A stretch of DNA of 64,000 nt from Enhydrobacter sp. (GCA_026126105.1 JAHCJV010000022.1:1-64000); one strand, 5' to 3'; counted from the stretch's first letter, positions 36,111 through 44,149 are shown. Translations and numbers: made by a program. Notes: generated from the letters alone by a model not told the origin.

Positions 36111-36739
36111 CCGAGTTCCGGTTCGAAGAGTCCCTGCGGTCCAGGATCACCCGGCACCTCGACGGCTTCGAGGTGCGCCGGCGCAGCGATCCGGGCAGCC
36201 TGCGCCACGCCGCCGTCGCCATCGTGGTTATCGAGGCCGACGTCCCGGGAGAGGCGGCCTTCCTGCTGACCAAGCGCACGCCGCGGCTGCGCGCCCATGG
36301 CGGACAATGGGCGTTGCCCGGCGGCCGTGTCGATCCCGGCGAGACAATCCGCCATACCGCCCTGCGCGAGCTGCATGAGGAACTCGGGGTACTGGCGTCA
36401 ATCGACGACGTTCTGGGCACCCTCGACGACTACCCGACGCGCTCTGGCTATCTCATCGCGCCAGTCGTGGTGTGGCTGGGCGGGGCAATCGAGATCAAGC
36501 CCAATCCCGGCGAGGTCGCCGCCGCCTACCGCATCCGGTGCGCGGAGCTGTTCCGCCCGGACTCCCCCGAGATCGTCGCCATCCCGGAATCCGACCGTCC
36601 GATCATCCGGCTGCCTCTGCCAGTGGCAACAGTGAACGCCCCCACCGCCGCGGTCCTCTACCAGTTCAAGGAAGTCGCCCTCGCCGGCCGGGACACGAGA
36701 GTCGACCACTTCGAGCAACCCGTCTTCGCCTGGCGTTGA
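36107..36739 (+). CDS. Nudix hydrolase (CoA pyrophosphatase-like)
   Basis: A Nudix protein of about 210 residues. The full Nudix box is present: GGRVDPGETIRHTALRELHE, followed by ELGV (G-x5-E-x7-R-E-x2-E-E-x-G). It is preceded by LLTKRTPRLRAHGGQWALPGG, a pattern near that of NudL/CoA pyrophosphatases. The start is uncertain: a TTG at 36107 overlaps the methyltransferase stop (TTGA), whereas an ATG at 36056 would overlap that gene by 55 bases. I give the TTG. It would cleave a nucleoside diphosphate derivative; the substrate is not certain. Confidence 0.82.
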   Translation: MTEFRFEESLRSRITRHLDGFEVRRRSDPGSLRHAAVAIVVIEADVPGEAAFLLTKRTPRLRAHGGQWALPGGRVDPGETIRHTALRELHEELGVLASIDDVLGTLDDYPTRSGYLIAPVVVWLGGAIEIKPNPGEVAAAYRIRCAELFRPDSPEIVAIPESDRPIIRLPLPVATVNAPTAAVLYQFKEVALAGRDTRVDHFEQPVFAWR

Positions 36740-36769
36740 TCTCATTCTTCTCCTCGGGGGAGGGAGCAA

Positions 36770-37240
36770 TCAGGATGCGACTGGCAAAGCCGCCGCCGCT
36801 CTCCGTTTCAGGAAGACGGTCGTCTCCTGTTCCATGACGGGCTCGCCGCGCTGGTTGATCGTGACCTGGCGCAGGCGGCAGATGCCGCGGTCGGGCTTGG
36901 AGGCGGAGGCGCGCAGCTCGAGGATATCGGTGACGACGCGTAATGTGTCGCCCGGGCGCACAGGGCGGGGAAATTTCGTCTCGCCGAGGCCTGGCGATCC
37001 CAGGCTGCAGGCTTTGAGCACGCCGAGCTCGAGCCACAACTTTAACGTGACGCACATCGTATGAAGGCCCGACGCGATCAGCCCGCCGTACTGCCATTCC
37101 TTGGCGAACTCGGCGTCGACATGGAACGGCTGCGGATCCCACTGGCGGGCGAACTCGATGATGCCTGCCTCGGTCATGGTCATGCCGCCGCTGGTGAAAC
37201 GATCTCCCGTGTTGAAATCCTCGTAGTAGCGATCGGTCAC
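36770..37240 (-). CDS. MaoC-family dehydratase (hotdog fold)
   Basis: A 156-residue (R)-specific enoyl-CoA hydratase-like hotdog protein. The catalytic Asp/His pair is in QWDPQPFHVDAEFA and is followed by YGGLIASGLHT; VRPGDTLRVV is the usual second motif. The GTG at 37240 overlaps the stop of the GNAT gene upstream. It probably hydrates an enoyl-CoA; no beta-oxidation partner is adjacent. Confidence 0.87.
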   Translation of the reverse strand: MTDRYYEDFNTGDRFTSGGMTMTEAGIIEFARQWDPQPFHVDAEFAKEWQYGGLIASGLHTMCVTLKLWLELGVLKACSLGSPGLGETKFPRPVRPGDTLRVVTDILELRASASKPDRGICRLRQVTINQRGEPVMEQETTVFLKRRAAAALPVAS

Positions 37241-37731
37241 AGGACCAGCTCCATGTAGGCGGTGTCGGGGATCGGGCTCGCATAGTAGGGCGGGATATCG
37301 ACGAACCCCATCGAGCGATAGAGCGAGAGCGCCTGAACCATCTTGCCGCCGATCGTGTCCAGCCTGAGACGCCGATAGCCGCGTTCCCGCCCGACCGCAA
37401 CGATGTCCTCGGCGAGCGCCCGGCCGATCGATCGGCCGTCGGCCGTGCGTTGGCCGCGGAATGCCGGCTTCACGTAGAGGCGCTTCATCTCGCAGATGCC
37501 CTCGTCCAGCTTGCGCAGCGCGACGGTGCCGGCCGGCTCGCCGCCAAGCGTCGCCAGAAGAAGGGCACCACCCGGCGGCGCATACTTGCCGGGAAAATCG
37601 GCGAGTTCCCGTTCGAAGTCCTGATAGGCGAGCGAAAAGCCCAGCGACTGCGCGTATTCACGCATCAGCGCCTTGATCGCTTCATTGTCGGCGGAGGAAG
37701 CTGGTGGATGAATTTCGACTGGCGTCATCAT
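37237..37731 (-). CDS. GNAT family N-acetyltransferase
   Basis: A 164-residue acetyltransferase. ICEMKRLYVKPAFRGQ followed by GRSIGRALAEDIVAVGRERGY is the acetyl-CoA-binding motif A, and ALSLYRSMGFVDIPPY is motif B. The start ATG-ATG at 37731/37728 follows GGAGA at a suitable distance. Coupled to the MaoC gene by a GTGA overlap. Acceptor substrate unknown. Confidence 0.87.
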   Translation of the reverse strand: MMTPVEIHPPASSADNEAIKALMREYAQSLGFSLAYQDFERELADFPGKYAPPGGALLLATLGGEPAGTVALRKLDEGICEMKRLYVKPAFRGQRTADGRSIGRALAEDIVAVGRERGYRRLRLDTIGGKMVQALSLYRSMGFVDIPPYYASPIPDTAYMELVL

Positions 37732-37790
37732 GTCTGCATTCTCCGGGGCTCGTGCTAGCCTGTCATCCAAAGCATATCGGGAGGACACGG

Positions 37791-38774
37791 ATGACCAAAG
37801 CAACACGCCGCCGCGCCCTGGCGCTGGGCATGGCGGCACCCTTGATCGCGACGCACGCGCGCGCGCAGGCGCCATGGCCGACGAAACCAGTCCGATTCAT
37901 CGTGCCGTTCCCGCCCGGCCAGGCGGCCGATATCTTCGCGCGGCTGATGGCGGAGCGGCTGACCGAGGTCTGGAAGCAGCAGGTGGTCGTCGAGAACAAG
38001 GCCGGCGGCAGCGGCATCCCGGCGACGGAGACCGGCAAGGCCGCTGCACCGGACGGCTACACGGTGATGGTGGTGTCGAGCGGCACTTTCGGCGTTAATC
38101 CCAGCCTCTATCCCGATCTGCCCTACAAGCCGCTGGTCGATTTCAAGCCGATCTCGAACATCTTCCTGGTGCCGCTGGTGATCGTGGCCCATCCGAGCTT
38201 TCCGGCCAGCACGCTGGGCGAGCTGATCGATCTCGCGCGCAAGGAACCCGGCAAGCTGTCCTACGCCTCCGCCGGCCCCGGCACGTCGCAGCATCTCAGC
38301 ATGGAGCTGTTCAAGCTGCGCGCGAAGGTCGACATCGAGCACATCCCCTACAAGGGATCCGGCCCGGCGATGGCAGACCTGCTGGGCGGGCACGTTAAGC
38401 TCATGATGGACAGCACCGCATCGGCGCTGGGCGCAATCCGTGACGGGCGGATCAAGGCGCTCGCGGTCACGACCGCGCGCCGCGCGCCGGCGCCGCTCGA
38501 CACCATTCCGCCCATCGCCGAGACGATCCCCGGCTTCAATTCTGCCGGTTGGTCGGGGCTCGCCGCGCCGTCCCGGACGCCGCCCGAGATCGTCGAGAAG
38601 ATCGGCAGCGACGTGCAGGCGCTGCTGCGGGACCCCGCGGTGATCCGCCAGATCGAGGCGCGCGCCGGCATTCCCGCGCCGGGCACGCCGGCGGAATTCT
38701 CGGCCTTCATTGCGAAGGAGATCGAGACCTGGGGCGAGGTGGTACGAGCAACCGGCACGAAGCCGGGCAACTAG
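37791..38774 (+). CDS. Bug-family tripartite tricarboxylate transporter substrate-binding protein, copy 1
   Basis: A 327-residue periplasmic binding protein with a Tat-like leader (KATRRRALALGMAAPLIATHARA). Family landmarks: KPVRFIVPFPPGQAADIFAR, VVVENKAGGSGI, SLYPDLPYKPLVDFKPIS, and YASAGPGTSQHLSMELF. GGGAGGACACGG precedes the ATG at 37791. Such proteins capture carboxylates or other small molecules for TctAB permeases, none of which is in the window. The next gene is a close copy, 11 bases on. Confidence 0.9.
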   Translation: MTKATRRRALALGMAAPLIATHARAQAPWPTKPVRFIVPFPPGQAADIFARLMAERLTEVWKQQVVVENKAGGSGIPATETGKAAAPDGYTVMVVSSGTFGVNPSLYPDLPYKPLVDFKPISNIFLVPLVIVAHPSFPASTLGELIDLARKEPGKLSYASAGPGTSQHLSMELFKLRAKVDIEHIPYKGSGPAMADLLGGHVKLMMDSTASALGAIRDGRIKALAVTTARRAPAPLDTIPPIAETIPGFNSAGWSGLAAPSRTPPEIVEKIGSDVQALLRDPAVIRQIEARAGIPAPGTPAEFSAFIAKEIETWGEVVRATGTKPGN

Positions 38775-38785
38775 GAGGAAATCGA

Positions 38786-39766
38786 ATGAGCATTACGACA
38801 CGCCGCCGCGCCTTGGCTCTGGGCCTCGCCGTCCCGTTCATCGCCACGCAAGTCCAAGCGCAGGCGCCATGGCCGAGCAAGCCGGTGCGCTTCATCGTGC
38901 CGTTCCCGCCGGGGCAGGCGGCCGACATCTTCGCCCGGTTGATGGCCGAGCGGCTGACCGACGTCTGGAAGCAGCAGGTCGTCGTCGAGAACAAGGGCGG
39001 AGGAGGCGGCATCCCTGGCGTCGAGGCCGGCAAGGCCGCCGCGCCCGACGGCTACACCTTTCTGATCGCGACCAGCGGCACCTTCGGTGTCAATCCCAGC
39101 CTCTATCCCGACCTGCCGTACAAGCCGCTGGTCGATTTCAAGCCGGTCACCAACATCATCAAGGGGCCGCTCATCATCGTCGCCCATCCCAGCTTTCCCG
39201 CAAGCACGGTGCCGGAACTGATCGAGCTCGCGCGCAAGGAGCCGGGCAAGCATTCCTACGCGTCGGCAGGACCCGGCACCGCGCAGCACCTCAGCATGGA
39301 GCTGTTCAAGCTGATGGCGAAGCTCGACATCGTCCACATCCCGTACAAGGGCTCCGGTCCGGCCATGGCCGACCTGCTGGGCGGACACGTCAAGCTGATG
39401 ATGGACAGCACCGCGTCGTCCTTGGGTGCGATCCGCGATGGCCGCATCAAGGCGCTAGGGGTGACGACCATGCGCCCCGCGCCGAGCCTGGAGAGCGTGC
39501 CCTCGATCGGCGCGACCGTACCGGGCTACGATTCGGCCGGCTGGTCGGGACTCGTAGCGCCGGCGAAGACGCCGGACGAAATCGTCAACAAGGTCAACGC
39601 CGACCTCGTGGCCTTGATGCGCGATCCCGCGGTGCTACGCCAGTTCGCGGATCGCGCCACGCTTGCCGACCCTCTCACGCCCGCCGAGTTCGCTACCTTC
39701 ATGGCCAAGGACATGGCGACGTGGGCCGAGGTGGTGAAGGCCACTGGAACGAAGCCGGGCAACTGA
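38786..39766 (+). CDS. Bug-family tripartite tricarboxylate transporter substrate-binding protein, copy 2
   Basis: A 326-residue near-twin of the gene before it, with almost the same leader and the same blocks (KPVRFIVPFPPGQAADIFAR, SLYPDLPYKPLVDFKPVT, HIPYKGSGPAMADLLGGHVK). Clear differences lie in the middle (NIIKGPLIIVAH against NIFLVPLVIVAH) and the last 60 residues. This is a tandem duplication. CTAGGAGGAAATCG, containing the previous stop, gives its ribosome-binding site. It may have a different ligand specificity from copy 1. Confidence 0.9.
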   Translation: MSITTRRRALALGLAVPFIATQVQAQAPWPSKPVRFIVPFPPGQAADIFARLMAERLTDVWKQQVVVENKGGGGGIPGVEAGKAAAPDGYTFLIATSGTFGVNPSLYPDLPYKPLVDFKPVTNIIKGPLIIVAHPSFPASTVPELIELARKEPGKHSYASAGPGTAQHLSMELFKLMAKLDIVHIPYKGSGPAMADLLGGHVKLMMDSTASSLGAIRDGRIKALGVTTMRPAPSLESVPSIGATVPGYDSAGWSGLVAPAKTPDEIVNKVNADLVALMRDPAVLRQFADRATLADPLTPAEFATFMAKDMATWAEVVKATGTKPGN

Positions 39767-39777
39767 AGGGCCGAGCG

Positions 39778-40389
39778 ATGAAGCTCTACGATCTCAAGAA
39801 CGCGCCCAATCCTCGTCGGGTGAAGATCTTCTTGGCGGAGAAGAAGATCTCGCTGCCGATCGAGGTGCTCGATATCGAGACGAGGGAACATTTTACGCCG
39901 GCCTTCCTCGGCAAGAATCCACTCGGCAAGCTGCCGGTGCTCGAGCTGGACGACGGCACCGTGCTCTGCGAGTCGATCGCGATCTGCCGCTATTTCGAGG
40001 AGATGGTGCCAGAGCCGCCGCTGTTCGGCCGCTCGACGCTCGAGCGCGCGCAGGTCGAGATGTGGAACCGGCGTATGGAGCACGAGCTGCTGCTCCCGGT
40101 GATCGACGTGTTCGTGCACACCCATCCGTTCTGGGTCGGCAAGCGCGAGCAGCTTCCGGTGTGGGGCGAGGCGCAGCGCAAGGTGCTGGTCGATCGCATG
40201 CGCTGGCTCGACCGCGAGCTCGAGGGCAGGGAGTTCATCGGTGTCGACCGCTACGACATTGCCGACATCACGGCCCAGGTCGCGCTGCTGACCGCGCGCG
40301 GCGTGGCCAAGCTGCCGATTCCCGAGGACCACAAGAACCTGTCGCGCTGGTGGGCGTCGGTGTCGAAGCGGCCGACGGCGCGAGCTTAG
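39778..40389 (+). CDS. Glutathione S-transferase family protein
   Basis: A 203-residue GST. The N-terminal thioredoxin-like domain has KLYDLKNAPNPRRVKIFLAEK, NPLGKLPVLELDDGTVLCESIAI (glutathione contacts, with Glu-Ser) and RYFEE. The all-helical C-terminal domain ends in the N-capping-box region RYDIADITAQV. It lies 11 bases after the second binding protein, so may be co-transcribed. Its stop overlaps that of the convergent transporter gene by 3 bases. Confidence 0.9.
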   Translation: MKLYDLKNAPNPRRVKIFLAEKKISLPIEVLDIETREHFTPAFLGKNPLGKLPVLELDDGTVLCESIAICRYFEEMVPEPPLFGRSTLERAQVEMWNRRMEHELLLPVIDVFVHTHPFWVGKREQLPVWGEAQRKVLVDRMRWLDRELEGREFIGVDRYDIADITAQVALLTARGVAKLPIPEDHKNLSRWWASVSKRPTARA

Positions 40390-41219
40390 GCGAGCCGCAG
40401 CAAGGGGACCGCCGCGACCGACAGCAGGATGGCGAACAGGCGCAGTCTGGTGAACGGCTCGTGCAGCCAGACGATGGCGATCACGAGGGCGAAGATCGAG
40501 CTCGTGTCGCGCAGCGCCGACGCCGGCGCGACCGGTGCCTGACTCCAGACCCAAAGGATCAGCAGATAAGATGCCGTCGACGCGACGGCGATCGGCAAGG
40601 CAGCGCGCGCGTGGCCGGCCACGCTACGCCATTGGCGGGCGGCGACACCCTGATAGACGAACATTGCGGCCGCGTTGGTCGCCGATACGACGAAGCCGTA
40701 GGCGAGCGGCGAGCCGGCGCGCCGAACGCCTTGCGCGTCGCACAGCACATAGCCTGCCGTGGCGAGGCCGGCCAGCAGCATCCAGAACAACGCTTTCGGC
40801 GGCACGGCGACTCCGCGGCTGCTCGCCGCGAGCAGGAACAGCGATGCCACGATGAGCCCGATGCCCAGCAATCCGTAGCCGCTCAGCACCTCGCCGGAGA
40901 TGAAGGCCGCCGCCGGTGTTACCAGCATGACCGAGAGGGCGCGTACCATGGGATAGGCCGTGCCGAAGCCGATCAGGCTGTAGGTCCGCAGCAGCGCCGT
41001 CACGATCACGAGGTTGATGCAGGTCGAGCCCGCGAGCCAGGGCAGTGAAGCCGGCGCTGGCAATCCGGTCCAGAGAAGAAGGGGTAGACCGAGCATGGCG
41101 CCCACCGCCATCTGCGCGGTCATGATCTCGGCTGGCCGGGCGTGCGACTTTACCGCGGCATTCCAGCCCGCATGCAATGCTGCGCTCAGCAGGGCCGCCG
41201 CAACTTGCCAGGAGTCCAT
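40386..41219 (-). CDS. DMT superfamily (EamA) transporter
   Basis: A 277-residue membrane protein with about ten hydrophobic helices in two EamA repeats; WVWSQAPVAPASALRDTSSIFALVIAIVW near the end is the typical second-repeat pattern. It probably exports a metabolite or amino acid. I start at the ATG at 41219, 4 bases after the upstream GNAT stop; a longer frame runs over that gene in another frame and is spurious. Third gene of the XRE-GNAT-EamA unit. Confidence 0.87.
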   Translation of the reverse strand: MDSWQVAAALLSAALHAGWNAAVKSHARPAEIMTAQMAVGAMLGLPLLLWTGLPAPASLPWLAGSTCINLVIVTALLRTYSLIGFGTAYPMVRALSVMLVTPAAAFISGEVLSGYGLLGIGLIVASLFLLAASSRGVAVPPKALFWMLLAGLATAGYVLCDAQGVRRAGSPLAYGFVVSATNAAAMFVYQGVAARQWRSVAGHARAALPIAVASTASYLLILWVWSQAPVAPASALRDTSSIFALVIAIVWLHEPFTRLRLFAILLSVAAVPLLRLA

Positions 41220-41223
41220 GCGG

Positions 41224-41733
41224 TCAGGCGATCCGGCGATAGTAGATCGTCGTCGCGCACGATCCGCCGTGCGGCCACAGCGCATAGTCCGGGATGACGC
41301 CGACGCGAGTCCAGCCGAGCCGCTGATAGAGGCGCTCGGCGTCACCGCCGGTGACGGTGTCGAGCACGAGCAAGGTCTTGCCGGCTGCCCGTGCACCATC
41401 TTCCGCCGCGCGCATGAGCGCGGCACCGATGCCGGCACGGCGGCCGCGGCGATGGACCTGCATCTTGGCGATGTCGGCACGATGCGGCTGGTTTTCCGGC
41501 TGGTCGAGGACAACCTGCACCGTACCGACGATGCCGCCACTGTCGCTGGCGACGAACAGGAGCCGCCTGCACTGCGCGACGCTGTCGGCAAGGCCCAGCC
41601 AGAAGGCGCGGGCGCGCTCGTGCGTCAATGGCAGCATGAAGCTGACCGAGGCGCCGCCCTCGACGCAGTCGACGAGCACGTCGGCCAGCGCCTCGATATC
41701 GGCTGCCGACAGCTGCTGGAGCTGCCGGATCAC
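41224..41733 (-). CDS. GNAT family N-acetyltransferase
   Basis: A 169-residue acetyltransferase. LFVASDSGGIVGTVQVVLD is the core strand pair, KMQVHRRGRRAGIGAALMRAAED is the acetyl-CoA loop, and LDTVTGGDAERLYQRLGW is motif B. The GTG start at 41733 overlaps the XRE stop (GTGA). Together with the downstream exporter it may form a small detoxification or export unit; that is inference from operon position. Confidence 0.86.
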   Translation of the reverse strand: MIRQLQQLSAADIEALADVLVDCVEGGASVSFMLPLTHERARAFWLGLADSVAQCRRLLFVASDSGGIVGTVQVVLDQPENQPHRADIAKMQVHRRGRRAGIGAALMRAAEDGARAAGKTLLVLDTVTGGDAERLYQRLGWTRVGVIPDYALWPHGGSCATTIYYRRIA

Positions 41734-42284
41734 GATGCGATCACCACGACGTAGCGCGCGGTCTTGCGCGTGCGATTGCGGAAGGCGGTCGGACGGTCCA
41801 GGACGAACGCGAGGCAATCGCCCTCGCGGAGCTCGTGCCGATCGCTGCCGACCGTTACGTCGATCTGGCCGTCGAGCACCCAGACCTGCTGATGCGCGGC
41901 GGGCTCGCGGCTGCCGGTCTCGTAGGCAACATGGGCGCCGGCGGGAAAGGACACGTCCACGATCTGGATCGGCGTGAGCACGCCGCTCGGCGACACGTTG
42001 CGGCGGATGTAGCCGGACTCAGGATCGCGCCAGACTGCCTGCTCCGATTTTCGTACCAGCGGGCCGGCGCTCGCGGCGGGCGGCTCGAACAAGGCGGCCA
42101 AGGTGATGCCGAGAGCGGCCGCCAGCTTCTCGAGCACCACGGCCGTCGCACTCGTTTCGCCGCGCTCGATGAGTGAGATCATCGACCGGCTGACGCCACT
42201 GCGCTGGGCGAGGGCCTCCAGGGAAAGCTCGCGGGATGCCCTGAGCCGCTGCACGCGCGCCGCAATCTGCAGGTTCAGATCCAT
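41730..42284 (-). CDS. XRE-family regulator with C-terminal cupin domain
   Basis: A 184-residue transcription factor. Residues about 8-64 form the HTH (ASRELSLEALAQRSGVSRSMIS, IERGETSATAVVLEKLAAAL). Residues about 100-184 form a small cupin that likely senses a ligand (FPAGAHVAYE, HQQVWVLDGQIDVTVG, LREGDCLAFVLD). This PuuR/SutR-like layout usually means local control of a metabolic or transport operon, here the coupled GNAT and EamA genes. A palindrome overlaps its predicted -10 box directly before the start codon, which suggests autoregulation and a leaderless message. Confidence 0.9.
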   Translation of the reverse strand: MDLNLQIAARVQRLRASRELSLEALAQRSGVSRSMISLIERGETSATAVVLEKLAAALGITLAALFEPPAASAGPLVRKSEQAVWRDPESGYIRRNVSPSGVLTPIQIVDVSFPAGAHVAYETGSREPAAHQQVWVLDGQIDVTVGSDRHELREGDCLAFVLDRPTAFRNRTRKTARYVVVIAS

Positions 42285-42286
42285 TC

Positions 42287-42318
42287 GTCCAGTATAGTGG
42301 ACAGAAAATCCGCTGCAA
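42287..42318 (-). promoter_or_regulatory. Probable autoregulated promoter/operator of the XRE-cupin operon
   Basis: On the minus strand TTGCAG (42318-42313) and TATACT (42296-42291) are 16 bases apart. The inverted repeat GTCCA-6-TGGAC (42287-42302) covers the -10 box. The ATG begins 6 bases after TATACT, about where transcription should start. The -35 box is a weak match; the -10 box and palindrome are clear. Confidence 0.5.
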
Positions 42319-42442
42319 TGGAGGAGTGGTAGTTGCGTCGGCAGCGTGATCGCTACGGTAATCGCCGTGCAGACCGTCGTCGCGACGTGGCATTCCTGCC
42401 TTCTAAAGAGTCCGTAGGCGAACGACGTCGAGACGAACGTTG

Positions 42443-42664
42443 CTAGCCGTCAATGACGGCAACGAGCTGGCCTTCGCCGATCGCTTCGCCTTCGTTCACC
42501 TTGATTTCCTTGATGGTGCCCGCCTTGGGCGACAGCACCGGGATTTCCATCTTCATGGACTCGAGGATCATGATCTCGCCCTCGACTTCCACCTTGTCGC
42601 CGGGCTTGAGCTGGATCTTCCAGACGTTGCCGGCGATTTCCGACTTCACATTGACGACGGCCAT
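42443..42664 (-). CDS. Stand-alone biotinyl-domain protein (biotin carboxyl carrier type)
   Basis: A 73-residue protein consisting only of a biotinyl/lipoyl domain. The biotin-attachment Lys is residue 38 in LESMKMEIPV; the N-terminal half (AGNVWKIQLKPGDKVEVEGEIM) and the C-terminal mirror half (AGTIKEIKVNEGEAIGEG) form the usual two-fold barrel. Such small carriers serve acyl-CoA or urea-type carboxylases encoded elsewhere. No carboxylase subunit is in the window. It lies 25 bases after an unrecognised gene on the same strand, so the two are probably co-transcribed. Confidence 0.9.
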   Translation of the reverse strand: MAVVNVKSEIAGNVWKIQLKPGDKVEVEGEIMILESMKMEIPVLSPKAGTIKEIKVNEGEAIGEGQLVAVIDG

Positions 42665-42689
42665 GTCTCGATTCGCTCCCGATTCCTGA

Positions 42690-43475
42690 TCAGCCGATCT
42701 TTTCGGCCACAGCGCGCCCCAAGGCAAGGGCAGAGCCGCCGACGCGCGCGCCGAGCCGGTATGCAGGGTGGTTGACCGCGGAAATCGTTCCGTCCTGCAG
42801 GGTGGAGCACCCATCGCCGATGCGCGCGGAGTGGGCGGCGACAGCGATGGCAGCGATCTCGTCCTTCTCCAGGGCGCCCAGCGCCAACACGCCGCCCCGA
42901 TCGGCGCCAAAGCCGGCATCGTTGAACATCAGCAGGCGGGGACGGAACGGTGCGGTCGCAACCGCCGCATTCAGGGCACCGTGGCTGCCGGTGGCCACGA
43001 CGCGGTCGCGATCCTCCGACACCAGCAGCGACGCCGAGTCGAGGCACACGATGCCCTCCACGAGGTGGCGGGTTTCGCCTTTTGCCGGCGGCTCGGCATG
43101 CGGCCACGGCGCCTTCATCAGAAGCTCCGCCGCTTCCCGGCAGGGCATGCCCGTGGTCACACCGCAGGAGGCCGCCAGCGGGTTGGTCCGGCTGATGGTC
43201 CCGCGGGTCATCATGTCGAGGGCATCGCCGATGCGGGCGCTGGCGGTCGCTACTGCCGCCATCGCCATGCCGAGCTGCTGGGCGTAGTCGAGGCCTCCGA
43301 CACCCGCCTCGTCCTTGCCGATGCCGGCATCGTGATGGATCGCGGCGCGGCAGCCATACTTCACGGACATGTAGGCGGCATAGACGGCAGCGTGCGAGCC
43401 GCCGATCACCACGGCTCCGGCGGCTTCGGGCGGCAGCTTGGTCACGCTGTCGAAGGTCAGGACAGTGACGTTCAT
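42690..43475 (-). CDS. Unrecognised protein made of two tandem homologous repeats
   Basis: A 261-residue protein that I cannot assign to a family. It contains two copies of a roughly 100-residue unit (about 22-120 and 159-257) that align without gaps at a constant offset of 137 residues. Shared positions include GSH (26-28 and 163-165), DAG-x-G (49-53 and 186-190), SARIGD (79-84 and 216-221), GTIS (92-95 and 229-232) and an Asn at 98 and 235. Such conservation suggests a two-fold enzyme with paired sites. No signal or membrane helix. It shares a strand, and probably a transcript, with the biotinyl protein, and is divergent from the DTW gene (24 bases). Confidence 0.8.
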   Translation of the reverse strand: MNVTVLTFDSVTKLPPEAAGAVVIGGSHAAVYAAYMSVKYGCRAAIHHDAGIGKDEAGVGGLDYAQQLGMAMAAVATASARIGDALDMMTRGTISRTNPLAASCGVTTGMPCREAAELLMKAPWPHAEPPAKGETRHLVEGIVCLDSASLLVSEDRDRVVATGSHGALNAAVATAPFRPRLLMFNDAGFGADRGGVLALGALEKDEIAAIAVAAHSARIGDGCSTLQDGTISAVNHPAYRLGARVGGSALALGRAVAEKIG

Positions 43476-43499
43476 TGCTCCGCAGTCTATACCGCGCGC

Positions 43500-44102
43500 A
43501 TGAGCGAGCGCACCGTCGACAACAAGGTCGCCGTGCTGATCCTGCAGCACCCGCAGGAGCAGGATCACGTGCTGAGCACGGCGAAGCTCCTCTGTTCGAC
43601 CTTGGCGAAGGCCAAGCTGACGGTCGGCCTGTCGTGGCGAAACCTCGGCCATGCGCTCGGTGAGCCCGCCGAGGCCAAGGATTGGGGCGTGCTTTATCTC
43701 GGGTCGGCTCATGTCGCCAAGGAGAAGGGCCCCCTGGTCGCGCTGGACGGCAAGGGCGAGCCGCTGGCGGACCAACGGGCGTCGCGCGCCGGTCTCGAGG
43801 GCATTGTGGCGCTCGATGGCAACTGGGCACAGGCCAAGGCTCTATGGTGGCGCAATCCCTGGTTAACCCGTCTGAGGCGCTTCGTGGTCGTGCCAGGTGG
43901 CCCCTCGCTCTATGGTGATCTGCGGCGCGAAGCGCGTCCCGATGCCGTCTCGACGCTCGAAGCGGTGGGTCTGGCGCTCAGTGTCCTCGAGCGCGACCCG
44001 GCCGTGCGAGAGAAGCTGCTCGTGCCCTTCCGTGCCCTGCTCGCCAAGGCGCGCGCCGAAGCGGTGCGGCCGGTCAAACGAGATCGCCGCGTCCGGAGGT
44101 AG
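43500..44102 (+). CDS. DTW-domain protein (tRNA aminocarboxypropyltransferase family)
   Basis: A 200-residue DTW-family protein, related to TapT/YfiP that add the aminocarboxypropyl group of SAM to uridine in tRNA (acp3U). Family motifs are seen in LILQHPQEQDHVLSTAKLL, VALDGNWAQAK (the D-x-x-W of the name) and STLEAVGLALSVLE. It lacks the N-terminal cysteine-rich zinc-binding segment of TapT, so it belongs to a shorter branch whose activity is less certain. ATG at 43500. Confidence 0.82.
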   Translation: MSERTVDNKVAVLILQHPQEQDHVLSTAKLLCSTLAKAKLTVGLSWRNLGHALGEPAEAKDWGVLYLGSAHVAKEKGPLVALDGKGEPLADQRASRAGLEGIVALDGNWAQAKALWWRNPWLTRLRRFVVVPGGPSLYGDLRREARPDAVSTLEAVGLALSVLERDPAVREKLLVPFRALLAKARAEAVRPVKRDRRVRR

Positions 44103-44149
44103 CCTTCCTTGCTGGCGAAGCCGGCCTGGGCTTCTGCTATAGTTCCGTC

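Noticed and set aside
37791..39766. Possibility that the twin binding-protein genes are an assembly duplication.
   Set aside because: The copies differ at many positions through their length, including the leader and C terminus, so they are true paralogues.
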